Shown one piece after another: positions 1 through 8,563 of a stretch of DNA of 64,000 bases. How positions within the stretch are numbered: position 1 is the stretch's first letter; each line of letters starts with the position of its first letter. The notes under the pieces are model-generated. The model did no database searches, was not told the DNA's origin, and was given only the letters and a program-made list of their open reading frames with translations. The position numbers and the translations under genes are program-made. Source of the stretch: Bacillota bacterium (lineage in GTDB: Bacteria; Bacillota; Clostridia; Christensenellales; UMGS416); the NCBI GenBank assembly GCA_023421955.1, contig JAEZSE010000050.1:136730-200729 (forward strand). Reading direction: 5' to 3'.

Positions 1-592
1 TTCGGCTTTCTTCTTTCGGCTGGATGGAGAAGGAGTATCGTTTATCGCTGCCGGCCACGTCACCTATATAGCGGGTTGTTCCGGTTCCCCGCACTGCACC
101 GTATCGGGCGAGACCTTTTGGATCGAAGCCGACGAACACGGCATTGTGATGATCTCTGGACTCAAACAACCGTCCAGTCTGGATACAGAAGTTGACGATG
201 TCCCGATGGATGCCGCGACTTGCGAGATATGCTATGGCGCGCTGATTATCTTCATTTGGTTCCGGCAGGAGCAGCCTTTTGGGCTTATCTATAGGTTTCG
301 GAGGCTCTAAAGTGTGATATGGAACCAAGCATGTCTGCCCAAGAATAAGGTGTACGGCATCCGGCAGCGGCATACCTCTGACCTTTATCAGGTAATCCAA
401 GGCAGAACGGCCTCCGACGCCCCGTGACCACCAGCACCATTTGCCGTGGGAAATTTTAAGGCTGTCGTGAGTGCGGGTGGTGTAGACGTTGTCGGAGAGG
501 CGAACCAATTCTTTAGGTTCGCAGGTTTGCAGGTAGGTCAGTAGGTCCATTTGCTTAGCGTCTTCGATTTGGGCATGTGTCACAAATGGCAT
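1..592 (-). CDS. DUF3991 / Toprim domain protein (C-terminus outside window)
   Basis: The frame is open from ATG at 592 to the left edge, giving 197 residues. The start follows GGAGGTGAAT, a good ribosome binding site. The first 30 or so residues are helical (MPFVTHAQIEDAKQMDLLTY), followed by KWCWWSRGVGGRSALDYLI, the W-x-W-S-x-G-x-G-G pattern of DUF3991, then a linker rich in Pro and Lys and the start of a Toprim-like domain (AIAYLASRGIH, later NAVFVGFD). Proteins of this kind are common in Clostridia conjugative elements and may act as primases or nick-joining factors during transfer; that role is inference. It is divergent from the Hachiman operon and on the same strand as the methyltransferase/helicase, so the 13-kb defence block appears inserted between two backbone genes. 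Confidence 0.8.
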   Translation of the reverse strand, partial: MPFVTHAQIEDAKQMDLLTYLQTCEPKELVRLSDNVYTTRTHDSLKISHGKWCWWSRGVGGRSALDYLIKVRGMPLPDAVHLILGQTCLVPYHTLEPPKPIDKPKRLLLPEPNEDNQRAIAYLASRGIHRDIVNFCIQTGRLFESRDHHNAVFVGFDPKGLARYGAVRGTGTTRYIGDVAGSDKRYSFSIQPKEESR

Positions 593-644
593 ATTCACCT
601 CCGACATTAGGAAAAGTTGGTTGATCCGGGGGGTGTCTATGAGA

Positions 645-701
645 TATCGATATATAATGTCTTGGTTCACACATGAAAAAGTATTACAATATATATCGAT
701 A
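645..701. promoter_or_regulatory. Promoter flanked by a perfect 12-bp inverted repeat
   Basis: TATCGATATATA at 645-656 and its exact reverse complement TATATATCGATA at 690-701 bracket a plausible plus-strand promoter: TTGGTT at 662-667, a 17-bp spacer, and TACAAT at 685-690. The layout suggests an operator pair controlling transcription towards hamA-hamB, or the divergent Toprim gene, or both. The sequence facts are direct; the regulatory role is inferred. Confidence 0.55.
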
Positions 702-742
702 ATTAGGGAACGAGCGTATATGCGGGCGGATTACAGCAGTTG

Positions 743-827
743 AAGTTACCCCTTTGCACCCCTCTTCCCTGAGCAGAAGCGCATCGTGGCGCGGGTGGAG
801 AGACTGCTGGCAGCGGTGGAGGGGTAA
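743..827 (+). pseudogene. hsdS: Remnant of an hsdS C-terminus (frameshifted)
   Basis: In frame from 771 the sequence encodes EQKRIVARVERLLAAVEG and a stop, which is the conserved helix after the target-recognition domain of type I specificity subunits (usual pattern PPLxEQKRIVARVE). The preceding KLPL at 743-754 continues the same motif but one frame away, so a frameshift lies near 755-770. Nothing of the rest of the gene remains. It is on the plus strand, opposite to the intact hsd operon downstream, so it is a relic of a different restriction locus once upstream of Hachiman. Confidence 0.7.
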
Positions 828-904
828 TTCCAAGGCGCGGCTGCTCGATTACAAGGGAAGATTATCTATTAGTGATTGTGTGTCATATCGGAGAGGAGGC
901 TATT

Positions 905-1693
905 GTGGCTATAATCGGAGACCATCCCACGAATAGGCATCCTTATGGGGATTCACTTACTGCCGCTGATTCTATTGTTGCAACAACAATCCAGCACAGA
1001 TCTCTGCTGGAGTGTGGACGAAACGAAGAATTTTTGGGCTATACGGTACAGGCCTTGCAACGCCATCATATTGATGAAGCGACGCTTAGGCGTAGGCAGG
1101 AATTGATGCGCGAGCAAAACATCACAGGAGCTAATTACCAGCGAGTATCTCCATACCCTACCAATCCTAATACCCGGAAAGGTAATTTTGCAGAGATAGT
1201 GCTTGCTGAGTACCTTTTAGCAACAACAGACGCTCATATGCCTATTTATAGGCTTCGGTACAATCCTAATCCTGATCAAGCTATGAAGGGCGATGATGTT
1301 CTTCTGTTCGATTTGGATTCGCCGGAGCCCCGTATAATTGTCGGGGAATCTAAGTTCAGAGGAACGCCTACGAGACAAGCAGTCTGTGATATTATAGAAG
1401 GGTTGGTTCGCTCGAACAAAAGCATGATTCCCGTCTCCCTTACCTTTGTTTCTGACAGGTTGTTCGGAAGCGGTAATGAAGCGTTGGGGCAAAAAGTGCT
1501 CAATTGCGTGAACCTAATTATCAGCAATAGAATAGATGTGCATTATGTGGGGTTTTTGCTCAGTAACACTAATTCGAGCCAGTGTATTGAAACCCATGCG
1601 GTTTGCGATATGCGAAACCTCTTAATGCTTTCCTTAGGTATGGATACTCCAGAAAACATCGTTGAACAGGCGTTCCGGCAACTGGAGGCGTAA
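905..1693 (+). CDS. hamA: Hachiman defence nuclease HamA (DUF1837)
   Basis: HamA is the effector of the Hachiman anti-phage system: a PD-(D/E)XK-fold protein held by the HamB helicase that degrades DNA when HamB is released onto damaged or phage DNA. This 262-residue protein has the DUF1837 pattern: KGNFAEIVLAEYLL, then YRLRYNPNPDQAMKGDDVLLFDL and IIVGESKFRG. The likely metal-binding residues are Asp130 (GDD) and Glu148-x-Lys150 (ESK). The start chosen is GTG 905, six bases after GAGAGGAGG; an in-frame GTG at 872 has no such site. The stop is two bases before hamB, and the GGAGG for hamB lies inside this gene's last codons, so the pair is translationally coupled. Base composition is more AT-rich than the restriction operon next door, consistent with separate acquisition. 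Confidence 0.85.
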   Translation: MAIIGDHPTNRHPYGDSLTAADSIVATTIQHRSLLECGRNEEFLGYTVQALQRHHIDEATLRRRQELMREQNITGANYQRVSPYPTNPNTRKGNFAEIVLAEYLLATTDAHMPIYRLRYNPNPDQAMKGDDVLLFDLDSPEPRIIVGESKFRGTPTRQAVCDIIEGLVRSNKSMIPVSLTFVSDRLFGSGNEALGQKVLNCVNLIISNRIDVHYVGFLLSNTNSSQCIETHAVCDMRNLLMLSLGMDTPENIVEQAFRQLEA

Positions 1694-1695
1694 GT

Positions 1696-4600
1696 ATGAG
1701 CATCCCTGCGAAGATTGCCAAGGATACGGCTACCCGCTTGCTGAGCGGTAGATCTCAGAATCTCAGCGCTCAATCCGATGCGCGGCATATTCTTCAAGAA
1801 GTGAATGAACTTGAAGAAAACTATCCCCAATTTGATACGCTCCTCACCGAAAAAGCCACACATATCGCTTATGCACTGATTGCTTGCGGATGTTCCATAA
1901 TAGAAAATGATGATGCAAAAGGCGATGATTATACATACGGCTTGAGTCTGTTAGAAAAGGCTGGAGCAATTCTATTTGACACATATGGTCAAAACAAAAC
2001 CGAGGAATTTTCAAAGGATTACAACCTTTTGATTGCTGGGATGTCGCTATATGCATCAAAACAGTTTTCGAGAGCGTACATAGCCATTAAACATATTGGC
2101 GTAGATTTTGTTGCAGGACAGATTATTTCCGATTTCATTCGGAAGGACTTCCGTTCATTAGTTAGCAATATCAACCGTGCTTGGTTTTCGGCTTGCTCTG
2201 ATGAAACAGACTTACGAGTTCTGGATGAATGGGTAATTGCACATGAGATAGCACGTTGTTTTATGATGTTAATGGATTTTGTATTTTCAGGAAATAGCGA
2301 TGCCTTTTTAAGGATAGATGAATTACTCAGTGAGCTACTTGCTATAGCTGCGGAAGATATTTTAACCTTATATTGGCTTATTGTCCGTTTGCTGAAAATT
2401 CTTTTCACATCATATGAGAACGCTTCATTATGGACGCTTTTGCCGCCATTATTGCCAATGGACGCGTTAACCGATGAATACATCAGGCTACTGGGGAGTT
2501 TTCGCTCGCCGATTACAGAATTATGGACATCACAAATCGATGCTCTAAATACAGCTTTAGGCAACAATACCGGCGCTGTCATAAATTTACGAACAAGTGC
2601 AGGAAAAACACGTGTCGCTGAGCTGGCAATTCTCCAATCTCTCATGAAAAATGCTGACTCAAAAGCACTATATCTGGCACCATTTCGTTCACTGGCGTTT
2701 GAGATTGAAGATAACCTAAGCAAAGTGTTTTCACCGCTTGGTTATACTGTTACACACTTATACGGAAGCGCCTCCGTAAATCCATCTGACTTCGAAATGC
2801 TTGCTTCGTCAAATATTATAATAGCGACGCCAGAAAAGGCAAAAGCCCTCATTCGCTGTGATCCTGCCATTGCAGATGGATTGAACGTGATTATTATTGA
2901 CGAAGGGCATTTATTGGGTGCGAATGAACGAAATATTCGAAACGAGTCATTCATTAATCACATTAAAGATTTTGCTACAAAAAACCAAATACGGGTAGTC
3001 TTATTATCCGCAGTATTGCCAAACGCTGATGAATTAGCGGAATGGATAACAGGCGACTCTTCTTTAGTAGCCAAATCAGAATGGAAGCCTTCTCTTGAGA
3101 GAACGGGTCTGTTGCTTTGGGATGGCGAAGATGTGAGGCTTGAGTGGAATAGCGACGGCAGTCCTTTTAATCCCAATTTTATAAGGAAACATCCTCTTGG
3201 TTTTGGACGAAGGAGAAATGGATTTCCGAACGATAAAACCGAAGCGGTCGCTGCAACCGCCGTGCGCTTGGCTAACAGCGGCACCGTAATGATTTTTTCA
3301 GCGAAAGCGAATTCCATCACTAACATTGCTGGGGCAGTACTTTTAGCTATGGGGGAGAATCCTGAGGACTATCCTTGGGATGTAACGCCTTGGGAACTTT
3401 TTGAAAGCGTCTGCATAGAGGAACTGGAAAGCGATAGCATTATTCTTCGGGCTGCGCGAAAAGGTGTTATATGCCATAACAACCGCCTTCCAACACAAGT
3501 CCGCATAGCGATGGAACACCTAATGCGTTCAAAACAACCATTAATAATTATTGCCTCCACTACATTAGGGCAAGGTGTCAATGTCGGAATATCGACGGTG
3601 ATTGTGTCTACTCCGTACTACAGTGACGAAAGTATTTCTAATGCCGATTTTTGGAATGTGTGTGGTCGTGCTGGTCGTGCTTATTCTGATTATGAAGGCA
3701 AAATTCTCTATGCAATTGACATCTCCAAAAAACAGAAGTCTTGGCAAATCAATAGAAATCGCAAACTTGCAAATCAATATTTCAACAAAAACAGGATCGG
3801 AAAAGCAAAAAGCGGAATATTGTTCGCAATTAGTGCTATACACAGCATTGCACGAAAAGCCGGTGTAGATTTCGAATCCCTCATTGAAATCGTTGCAAAC
3901 GATACTGTTCAAACGTCTCTGCCAGAAGAAGCGAGCAGAGACATAAGTTTTATCTTTGAGCTCTTTGATGATGAGCTTCTTTCAATGCATGAGGATTTTT
4001 CAGACGATGACGATACTCTGGATTGGGCAGACGATTTACTCAGAAACTCGTTAGCCATCATCCAAGTTGAGCATGAACAGGGGAAACTGGAATATATCTC
4101 TTTGCTTAAAGCTCGAATAACGGGACTTATCAGGCGTTTTCCAAATCGTGATTTCAGAAAACGCTTGATTTCCACAAGCATTCCGCTGTCGGTATCACAA
4201 GCCATGCTCAACGATGTCGACTATTTTAAACGGCTTGCCGAGCAGTATTGTATAGAAGCAGAAAGCACGCCTAATAAGGTAGCTATATTATCCCAATATA
4301 TAAAACTGGTCGAAGACTGGGTATTCAGCCACGCGGATTTTCTCATCGAAGATCAAGTGAATCAAACACTTCTTGAAAAAATTCGTATCGATTGGCTTGG
4401 CGGCACAGCGCTTAAGATAATCGCTGATATAGATAAAAATGCAGAAAAAGCAACCAAGGAATTCTATGGCTATACTCTTCCGTGGTTACTGAATGCTATC
4501 GCTCAGATGTTCGATCCTTTTTTTGAAGAGCAATTGCGTAGAGTGTATTCAACATTTGCAATGTTGGTTGAGATTGGGCTTCCAAGCGAAGTGGCAGCAA

Positions 4601-5034
4601 ACATCTATTTAGCAGGGGTTCGTTCAAGGCAAGTTTCTTTGGAGTTGTCGCTGTTAGAGTTAATGAAGGAGCAAAATTCAAATGGCATCAGAGCTGCGTT
4701 AAGTAAATTAGCCTCTTTGGATTCGGGCGTTACCGATGAAGCAAAGATGTGGGTTCGCAGTTTGTCGAAGGCATTTGAAGAACAGGGCTTCGCTACAATA
4801 TCGTTTACCCCTTTTACCATAAAAAGAGATATACCCGTGGAAAAACTCTACATTAGAGAAATCAATGGCAACATATCACTGATTTCATTTGATGGAGGCG
4901 TTGATATACCTGTTAGGCCAACGGAAGAGTTGCCGTTTGACAAGCTCGCCAATCGGCTTGATGTATTCTTCGAAAAAGTCAACGGCATATGGAATTTGGC
5001 TTCGTATGACCCGAGAATCAAGGTATCTCATTAA
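1696..5034 (+). CDS. hamB: Hachiman helicase HamB
   Basis: This 1,112-residue superfamily 2 helicase is the sensor partner of HamA. A helical N-terminal region of about 270 residues precedes the motor. Visible motifs are TSAGKT (Walker A, residues 300-305), ATPEKAKAL, the DEGH box (402-405), the motif III-like LLSAVL and GRAGRA (motif VI, 657-662). The C-terminal 400 residues are helical with acidic stretches (DDDDTLDWADD) and no motif I recognise. ATG 1696 follows GGAGG at a spacing of about eight. A DEGH rather than DEAH box and the Hel308/Ski2-like GRAGRA match HamB. Immediate proximity to hamA makes the identification firm; functional state cannot be judged from sequence, but no disruption is seen. 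Confidence 0.85.
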   Translation: MSIPAKIAKDTATRLLSGRSQNLSAQSDARHILQEVNELEENYPQFDTLLTEKATHIAYALIACGCSIIENDDAKGDDYTYGLSLLEKAGAILFDTYGQNKTEEFSKDYNLLIAGMSLYASKQFSRAYIAIKHIGVDFVAGQIISDFIRKDFRSLVSNINRAWFSACSDETDLRVLDEWVIAHEIARCFMMLMDFVFSGNSDAFLRIDELLSELLAIAAEDILTLYWLIVRLLKILFTSYENASLWTLLPPLLPMDALTDEYIRLLGSFRSPITELWTSQIDALNTALGNNTGAVINLRTSAGKTRVAELAILQSLMKNADSKALYLAPFRSLAFEIEDNLSKVFSPLGYTVTHLYGSASVNPSDFEMLASSNIIIATPEKAKALIRCDPAIADGLNVIIIDEGHLLGANERNIRNESFINHIKDFATKNQIRVVLLSAVLPNADELAEWITGDSSLVAKSEWKPSLERTGLLLWDGEDVRLEWNSDGSPFNPNFIRKHPLGFGRRRNGFPNDKTEAVAATAVRLANSGTVMIFSAKANSITNIAGAVLLAMGENPEDYPWDVTPWELFESVCIEELESDSIILRAARKGVICHNNRLPTQVRIAMEHLMRSKQPLIIIASTTLGQGVNVGISTVIVSTPYYSDESISNADFWNVCGRAGRAYSDYEGKILYAIDISKKQKSWQINRNRKLANQYFNKNRIGKAKSGILFAISAIHSIARKAGVDFESLIEIVANDTVQTSLPEEASRDISFIFELFDDELLSMHEDFSDDDDTLDWADDLLRNSLAIIQVEHEQGKLEYISLLKARITGLIRRFPNRDFRKRLISTSIPLSVSQAMLNDVDYFKRLAEQYCIEAESTPNKVAILSQYIKLVEDWVFSHADFLIEDQVNQTLLEKIRIDWLGGTALKIIADIDKNAEKATKEFYGYTLPWLLNAIAQMFDPFFEEQLRRVYSTFAMLVEIGLPSEVAANIYLAGVRSRQVSLELSLLELMKEQNSNGIRAALSKLASLDSGVTDEAKMWVRSLSKAFEEQGFATISFTPFTIKRDIPVEKLYIREINGNISLISFDGGVDIPVRPTEELPFDKLANRLDVFFEKVNGIWNLASYDPRIKVSH

Positions 5035-5373
5035 CCTAATTATGTAATGCCCCTCTCTCAGCCGTGGAGGGGCAAGATCTATGATGGCAACACGATTACT
5101 CCAGCTTTCGTCCCGGAAGCGTCACCCACAGGCACGAGAGTGCACTCGGTTCCTTCGCCCTCGCCACCGACGATCAGCGCGAAGTTCGTTTTACCAGAAT
5201 CATAAAAAAATAGCAGGTTAAGAGACATCACGCTGTGGTCGACGAAGTGGTATGCAGTTTTACGTTAGAATGGGATTATCCTATGCTGTGCTTCAGCTGG
5301 ATAAACATAGTTCATTACTATAGAAAGTGGTTTCCAGAATAGAATAATTACAAGATGGCGGCGACTTTCCGTT
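5035..5373. other. Intergenic stretch with one possible small minus-strand frame
   Basis: Between the convergent hamB and PIN genes. It holds a short hairpin just after hamB (CCCCTC...GAGGGG, 5050-5072) that could end transcription, and the small minus-strand frame listed separately. I see nothing else convincing here. Confidence 0.4.
5079..5228 (-). CDS. Possible small or relic protein, 49 residues
   Basis: An open frame from ATG 5228 to TAG 5079 encodes a protein-like sequence with the segments SLNLLFFYDSGKTNFALIVG and ECTLVPVGDASGTKAGVIV. In-frame sequence upstream of the ATG stays protein-like back to a stop (KTAYHFVDHS), which suggests the tail of a larger decayed gene rather than a functional small one. 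No good ribosome binding site is seen. I do not recognise the family. Confidence 0.3.
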   Translation of the reverse strand: MSLNLLFFYDSGKTNFALIVGGEGEGTECTLVPVGDASGTKAGVIVLPS

Positions 5374-5871
5374 TCAGAACTGCCAGCCTTCTCTTTCGGC
5401 GAGCTCGGTTATGTTGTAGCAGGGGATGCCATAGGCTTCACAGATTTTGGGGATTTTCTTGGGGGACGTCTTGTTTTCCTCTGTGATGACCGCGAGTCGG
5501 TACTTCATCGCCGTGGCGATCAGGAAGGCATCGGCGGAAGACTTGGCGTTCTTGAAATCGATCAGCTCCGGGTGCTCGGTCACAACGCGGGCTACAAGCT
5601 GCTGGATCTCATCGTCGATATCCAGCACAACGCACTGATGCCGGGCGAGCCATTGCCGGAGTTCTTCGTCCTCCACTTCATCTTCGATTTCGGAACAGGT
5701 TACAATGGCTTGTCCCCTAACAAGTTCATCGATCCTCTCCCACAAGGTGCTGTAGACATTGCGGCGGTGAGGCTCGTCCGACTTCTGGGAGATAATCGAA
5801 CACGTATCGATGACATATCGATATAGGGGCGGCAGAATGGTTTGTTGTCCAGGGGCTGCGTTCATCACCAT
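5374..5871 (-). CDS. DUF4411 PIN-domain protein (putative toxin RNase)
   Basis: PIN-fold ribonucleases act as toxins in many toxin-antitoxin modules. This 165-residue protein matches DUF4411: N-terminal YRYVIDTCSIIS with the first catalytic Asp, ERIDELVRGQAIVTCSEIEDE with conserved acids in the middle, SADAFLIATAMKYRLAVITEE with the third acidic cluster, and a C-terminal IPKICEAYGIPC...REGW. The start ATG 5871 follows GGAGGTGGCGAA within the preceding gene; ATG 5863-5865 is an alternative. It overlaps the upstream XRE/ImmA gene in a TGATG-type junction, so the two are co-translated, the normal layout for this DUF4411 and ImmA pairing. It is the last gene of the minus-strand hsd operon. Confidence 0.75.
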   Translation of the reverse strand: MVMNAAPGQQTILPPLYRYVIDTCSIISQKSDEPHRRNVYSTLWERIDELVRGQAIVTCSEIEDEVEDEELRQWLARHQCVVLDIDDEIQQLVARVVTEHPELIDFKNAKSSADAFLIATAMKYRLAVITEENKTSPKKIPKICEAYGIPCYNITELAEREGWQF

Positions 5872-7058
5872 TTCGCCACCTCCGCGATGAACTTCGGTAT
5901 ATGCTTTTCTTTGATGCCGAGAAGCCCAGAAAGATCTTGCTTGCTGAAGTAGCCCTCTCCGTAGCCAATGAGCAATAAGCGGCAAATGGCGGCGCTGTTC
6001 TTGTCAACGGCTTCTCTGCTCATGTTCCTTGGTATGGGCTGCGCTCTGCCTTCCTTCTGGGCAGCTTTATCTGCTTCACGTTCCATTTCGAAGGACTTCC
6101 GTATTTCGTTTGCGAACGTGTCATACTCATCTTTCGAGAAATGGTCTGTGTCAAACAACCGCCGGGTTATGACTTCCTTGCTTACACTGAACCTTTCGGC
6201 AATCGTTTTGATGTCTTCCAGACTGATGCTGGCGAGCTTATGAGCTTTAAGGTAGGCGTCGAGTGAATCCGCCGGGACGAGGACTTCACCGGCAACAGCG
6301 TTGCAGAAAACCTCCTCGCCCTGTGCGGTGAAAGACGAATACATATCGTTGCACAGCGTGGACTGGCGTTTGAGAATATGCATCAACTCATGGATAATGG
6401 AGAAGGATTTCGCCGGATAGCGGTCGTCGTCGTTGATGCCGATGATTGGTTTTTTTTCATCGAAGATTGCAATGCCGCGCACAGCTTCCACTTCCACCCC
6501 TGTGAAGCAATGAATGAAGATGCCTTTGCTTTCAATCTTCTGCCGGACATACAGATAAAACTGCCGGGCAGATGTTGCCCGGAACTGCGCTTCAAGCTCA
6601 ATCCCATAAAACTCCCGTATGGCTCTCGCATATTCGGTAGGAGGTGCTGTGTCAGGAATAGTGGGAAGAGACAGCGGAACGTTCGCCAGACCGAGTTCTT
6701 CCTCTGAAGTGTACAGAAAATCACGGGCGCGGATGAGGTCAACAATGGCAAGGTTCAACGCGCTGTCATCAATGGCGATGCCTTCCGGCATCGTCCGCAG
6801 ATTCCGCAGGTTTGCCAGGTGTTTGAAATTGATGTGTTCCTTGCTCATATACAGCCCGGCAAACGGCACCTTGAGTGCCTTCGCCAGCGTTTTCGCCTGA
6901 TTGATAGTCGGAACGGCAGCGTCATCGGGCGCGAGCCACTTCGCTATTGTAGCCTCCGCGATATGGGTTCGCTGAGCAAGGAACGCGTTCGTGACGCCTA
7001 TATGCGTACATATATGCGCCAGCGTGTCTTTATTGATCAAAGCATTAGCTCTCGGCAT
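5865..7058 (-). CDS. XRE HTH plus ImmA/IrrE metallopeptidase (putative antitoxin partner)
   Basis: A 397-residue protein with an N-terminal helix-turn-helix (about residues 10-60, LAHICTHIGVTNAFLAQ then IAEATIAKWL), a middle region, and an ImmA/IrrE zinc-peptidase domain with HELMH at 223-227 and a downstream Glu in CNAVAGEVLVP. Such proteins bind DNA and cleave or regulate partner proteins; several phage and ICE repressor systems work this way. ATG 7058 follows AAGGAGGTGTCATC. It sits 49 bp after hsdS on the same strand and overlaps the DUF4411 gene, so it probably controls or neutralises the PIN protein and may also report on the restriction operon. The antitoxin role is inference. Confidence 0.75.
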   Translation of the reverse strand: MPRANALINKDTLAHICTHIGVTNAFLAQRTHIAEATIAKWLAPDDAAVPTINQAKTLAKALKVPFAGLYMSKEHINFKHLANLRNLRTMPEGIAIDDSALNLAIVDLIRARDFLYTSEEELGLANVPLSLPTIPDTAPPTEYARAIREFYGIELEAQFRATSARQFYLYVRQKIESKGIFIHCFTGVEVEAVRGIAIFDEKKPIIGINDDDRYPAKSFSIIHELMHILKRQSTLCNDMYSSFTAQGEEVFCNAVAGEVLVPADSLDAYLKAHKLASISLEDIKTIAERFSVSKEVITRRLFDTDHFSKDEYDTFANEIRKSFEMEREADKAAQKEGRAQPIPRNMSREAVDKNSAAICRLLLIGYGEGYFSKQDLSGLLGIKEKHIPKFIAEVAKW

Positions 7059-7107
7059 GATGACACCTCCTTCCGCTATTATATGTAAGAATACTACATT
7101 TGCTCGC

Positions 7108-8346
7108 CTACCCGCAAACCCGCACCTGCCCGTTCATCAGCAGCGGCAGCAGGAAGTCGCGCAGGGCGGTGAGTTCATAGTTCTCATGCTCAGTACTTTT
7201 GACCGTTTCGATCATAGGAAATATTTTTTCGCTGTATTGAAGGACAAGTTCATCGGGGGGCATTGCAAAGCTGTATGCCTCAAGCTCGCCCTCCCAATTT
7301 ACATAAGGCTGCTGTGATTTGCCGGAGAGTTTTACGGCATACGCGATTGTTTCATCAGCATTCACCACTTGGTATAGGTAGGGTAGCATTTCTTTCTTTT
7401 TCGGGCGCATGACAATGCTCGTCGAACGTGTTATTCCGTCTTGCGCCGAGATGCATACTCGATGGAAATGAACACGCATGGCACCTAGAAGAATATCATT
7501 TTCTTTGTATAGCAATAAACTGCTGTTGGCACTCTCATATGGCTGGCCTCCAAAGAAGCTCATCCGTCGAATCGGAATAACTTCAAGCGGTGAATAGTAC
7601 ATGCCGGACAGATGCTGTCCGGGTTTCGTGCCTTCTGTAATGTTATTGACAACATCCGAAAGAGCATTAACGCTCCAACCTTTTGGAATCTCCCGTTTTA
7701 ACTGTTTGTTGTAAACCATTTCCCCGCCACTGGCACGGTAGGGTTTGCCCTCCGCGTTAGGGAAGTCGAACTGCACGAACCAGTAGTCATAGAGCATTTT
7801 TGCTGTCTGCTCCAACAGCTCAATAATCTGTTTGTTAAGCCTGATTTTCTTCGCAACACTTGACAAAACAAATGCGATTTTATCCTGTTCAGGCTTTTCA
7901 AAATACGGTATTTTAAGATTCTTTAAGTCTGGTATATTCAGGTTGCTAACAATTGACCCAGTTTTATCAACGACGGAAATCTGCTTTTGAACATAGTCAG
8001 AAAGAATGGCGAATGTAAGATAAGCCGGATTGCATATGTTCTTGTTAACCTTCAGCAATACGACTCTTTGCCCCAAACAGCATTTGATCCCGTTTGGAAT
8101 TATACAGACTTCGCCCATCGGGGCTTCCCTCGAAATAATAAGGTCGCCCTCTTCTGGAACAGCCCGCTGGGTTCGTTGCATATATGTTTTCTCATCTACA
8201 AACGATGCGTCAGAAAAATCGAGCTCACCGTGCTTGATATTGTAATTCCTTACAACGTAAATACCCTCGCTCTGCCAAGCGGGTGTTGAGTGGGGACAAT
8301 CAACGACATCGGTGCAAAGGCTGTTCAGGTCAATTGTCGGTGCCAT
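7108..8346 (-). CDS. hsdS: Type I restriction-modification specificity subunit
   Basis: HsdS carries the two target-recognition domains that set the bipartite DNA site for the HsdM2S methylase and HsdR2M2S nuclease. This 412-residue protein shows the usual layout: first recognition domain (about 1-170), a conserved central helix (EQDKIAFVLSSVAKKIRLNK followed by MLYDYWFVQFDFP), second recognition domain, and a C-terminal conserved segment LRDFLLPLLMNGQVRV. The start is placed at ATG 8346 behind GAGGGGGAAAACC; frame upstream to 8442 is open but overlaps orf77 without a ribosome site. It overlaps orf77 by 17 bp. Its target sequence cannot be read from the protein. Confidence 0.9.
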   Translation of the reverse strand: MAPTIDLNSLCTDVVDCPHSTPAWQSEGIYVVRNYNIKHGELDFSDASFVDEKTYMQRTQRAVPEEGDLIISREAPMGEVCIIPNGIKCCLGQRVVLLKVNKNICNPAYLTFAILSDYVQKQISVVDKTGSIVSNLNIPDLKNLKIPYFEKPEQDKIAFVLSSVAKKIRLNKQIIELLEQTAKMLYDYWFVQFDFPNAEGKPYRASGGEMVYNKQLKREIPKGWSVNALSDVVNNITEGTKPGQHLSGMYYSPLEVIPIRRMSFFGGQPYESANSSLLLYKENDILLGAMRVHFHRVCISAQDGITRSTSIVMRPKKKEMLPYLYQVVNADETIAYAVKLSGKSQQPYVNWEGELEAYSFAMPPDELVLQYSEKIFPMIETVKSTEHENYELTALRDFLLPLLMNGQVRVCG

Positions 8347-8563
8347 GGTTTTCCCCCTCGCGCAGTTTGAGATAATATCTTTTCCAAGATTTTGACGGTC
8401 TCCGGCAGATGCTATCAGACGAAGCAAAGGCGCACACTTCATCTAAAAAGCAAGCATTGCATATCTCAGGGTTCGAATGACGGCACCCATAAGTCTGCTC
8501 CTCGGTATCGCCTGTGTTCAACGGAGCAGTTAACGAAAACCGTAGGTCTTTACTTATTCTCAT
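8330..8563 (-). CDS. Small conserved Cys-rich protein between hsdM and hsdS
   Basis: A 77-residue protein overlapping hsdM by 14 bp upstream and hsdS by 17 bp downstream. It contains YGCRHSNPEICNACFL and VCAFASSDSICRRPSKSWKR, with five cysteines and one histidine that could form a zinc site. Similar short proteins (YGCRH...NP...C...PSKSW) are found in other type I operons, from memory. Full embedding in the operon by overlapping frames suggests it is expressed with the methylase and could be an accessory or stability factor. Function unknown. Confidence 0.7.
   Translation of the reverse strand: MRISKDLRFSLTAPLNTGDTEEQTYGCRHSNPEICNACFLDEVCAFASSDSICRRPSKSWKRYYLKLREGENHGTDN

Noticed and set aside
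8346..8442. Upstream extension of hsdS to 8442
   Set aside because: The extra 32 residues lie inside orf77 in another frame and have no ribosome site; ATG 8346 has GAGGGGG upstream.
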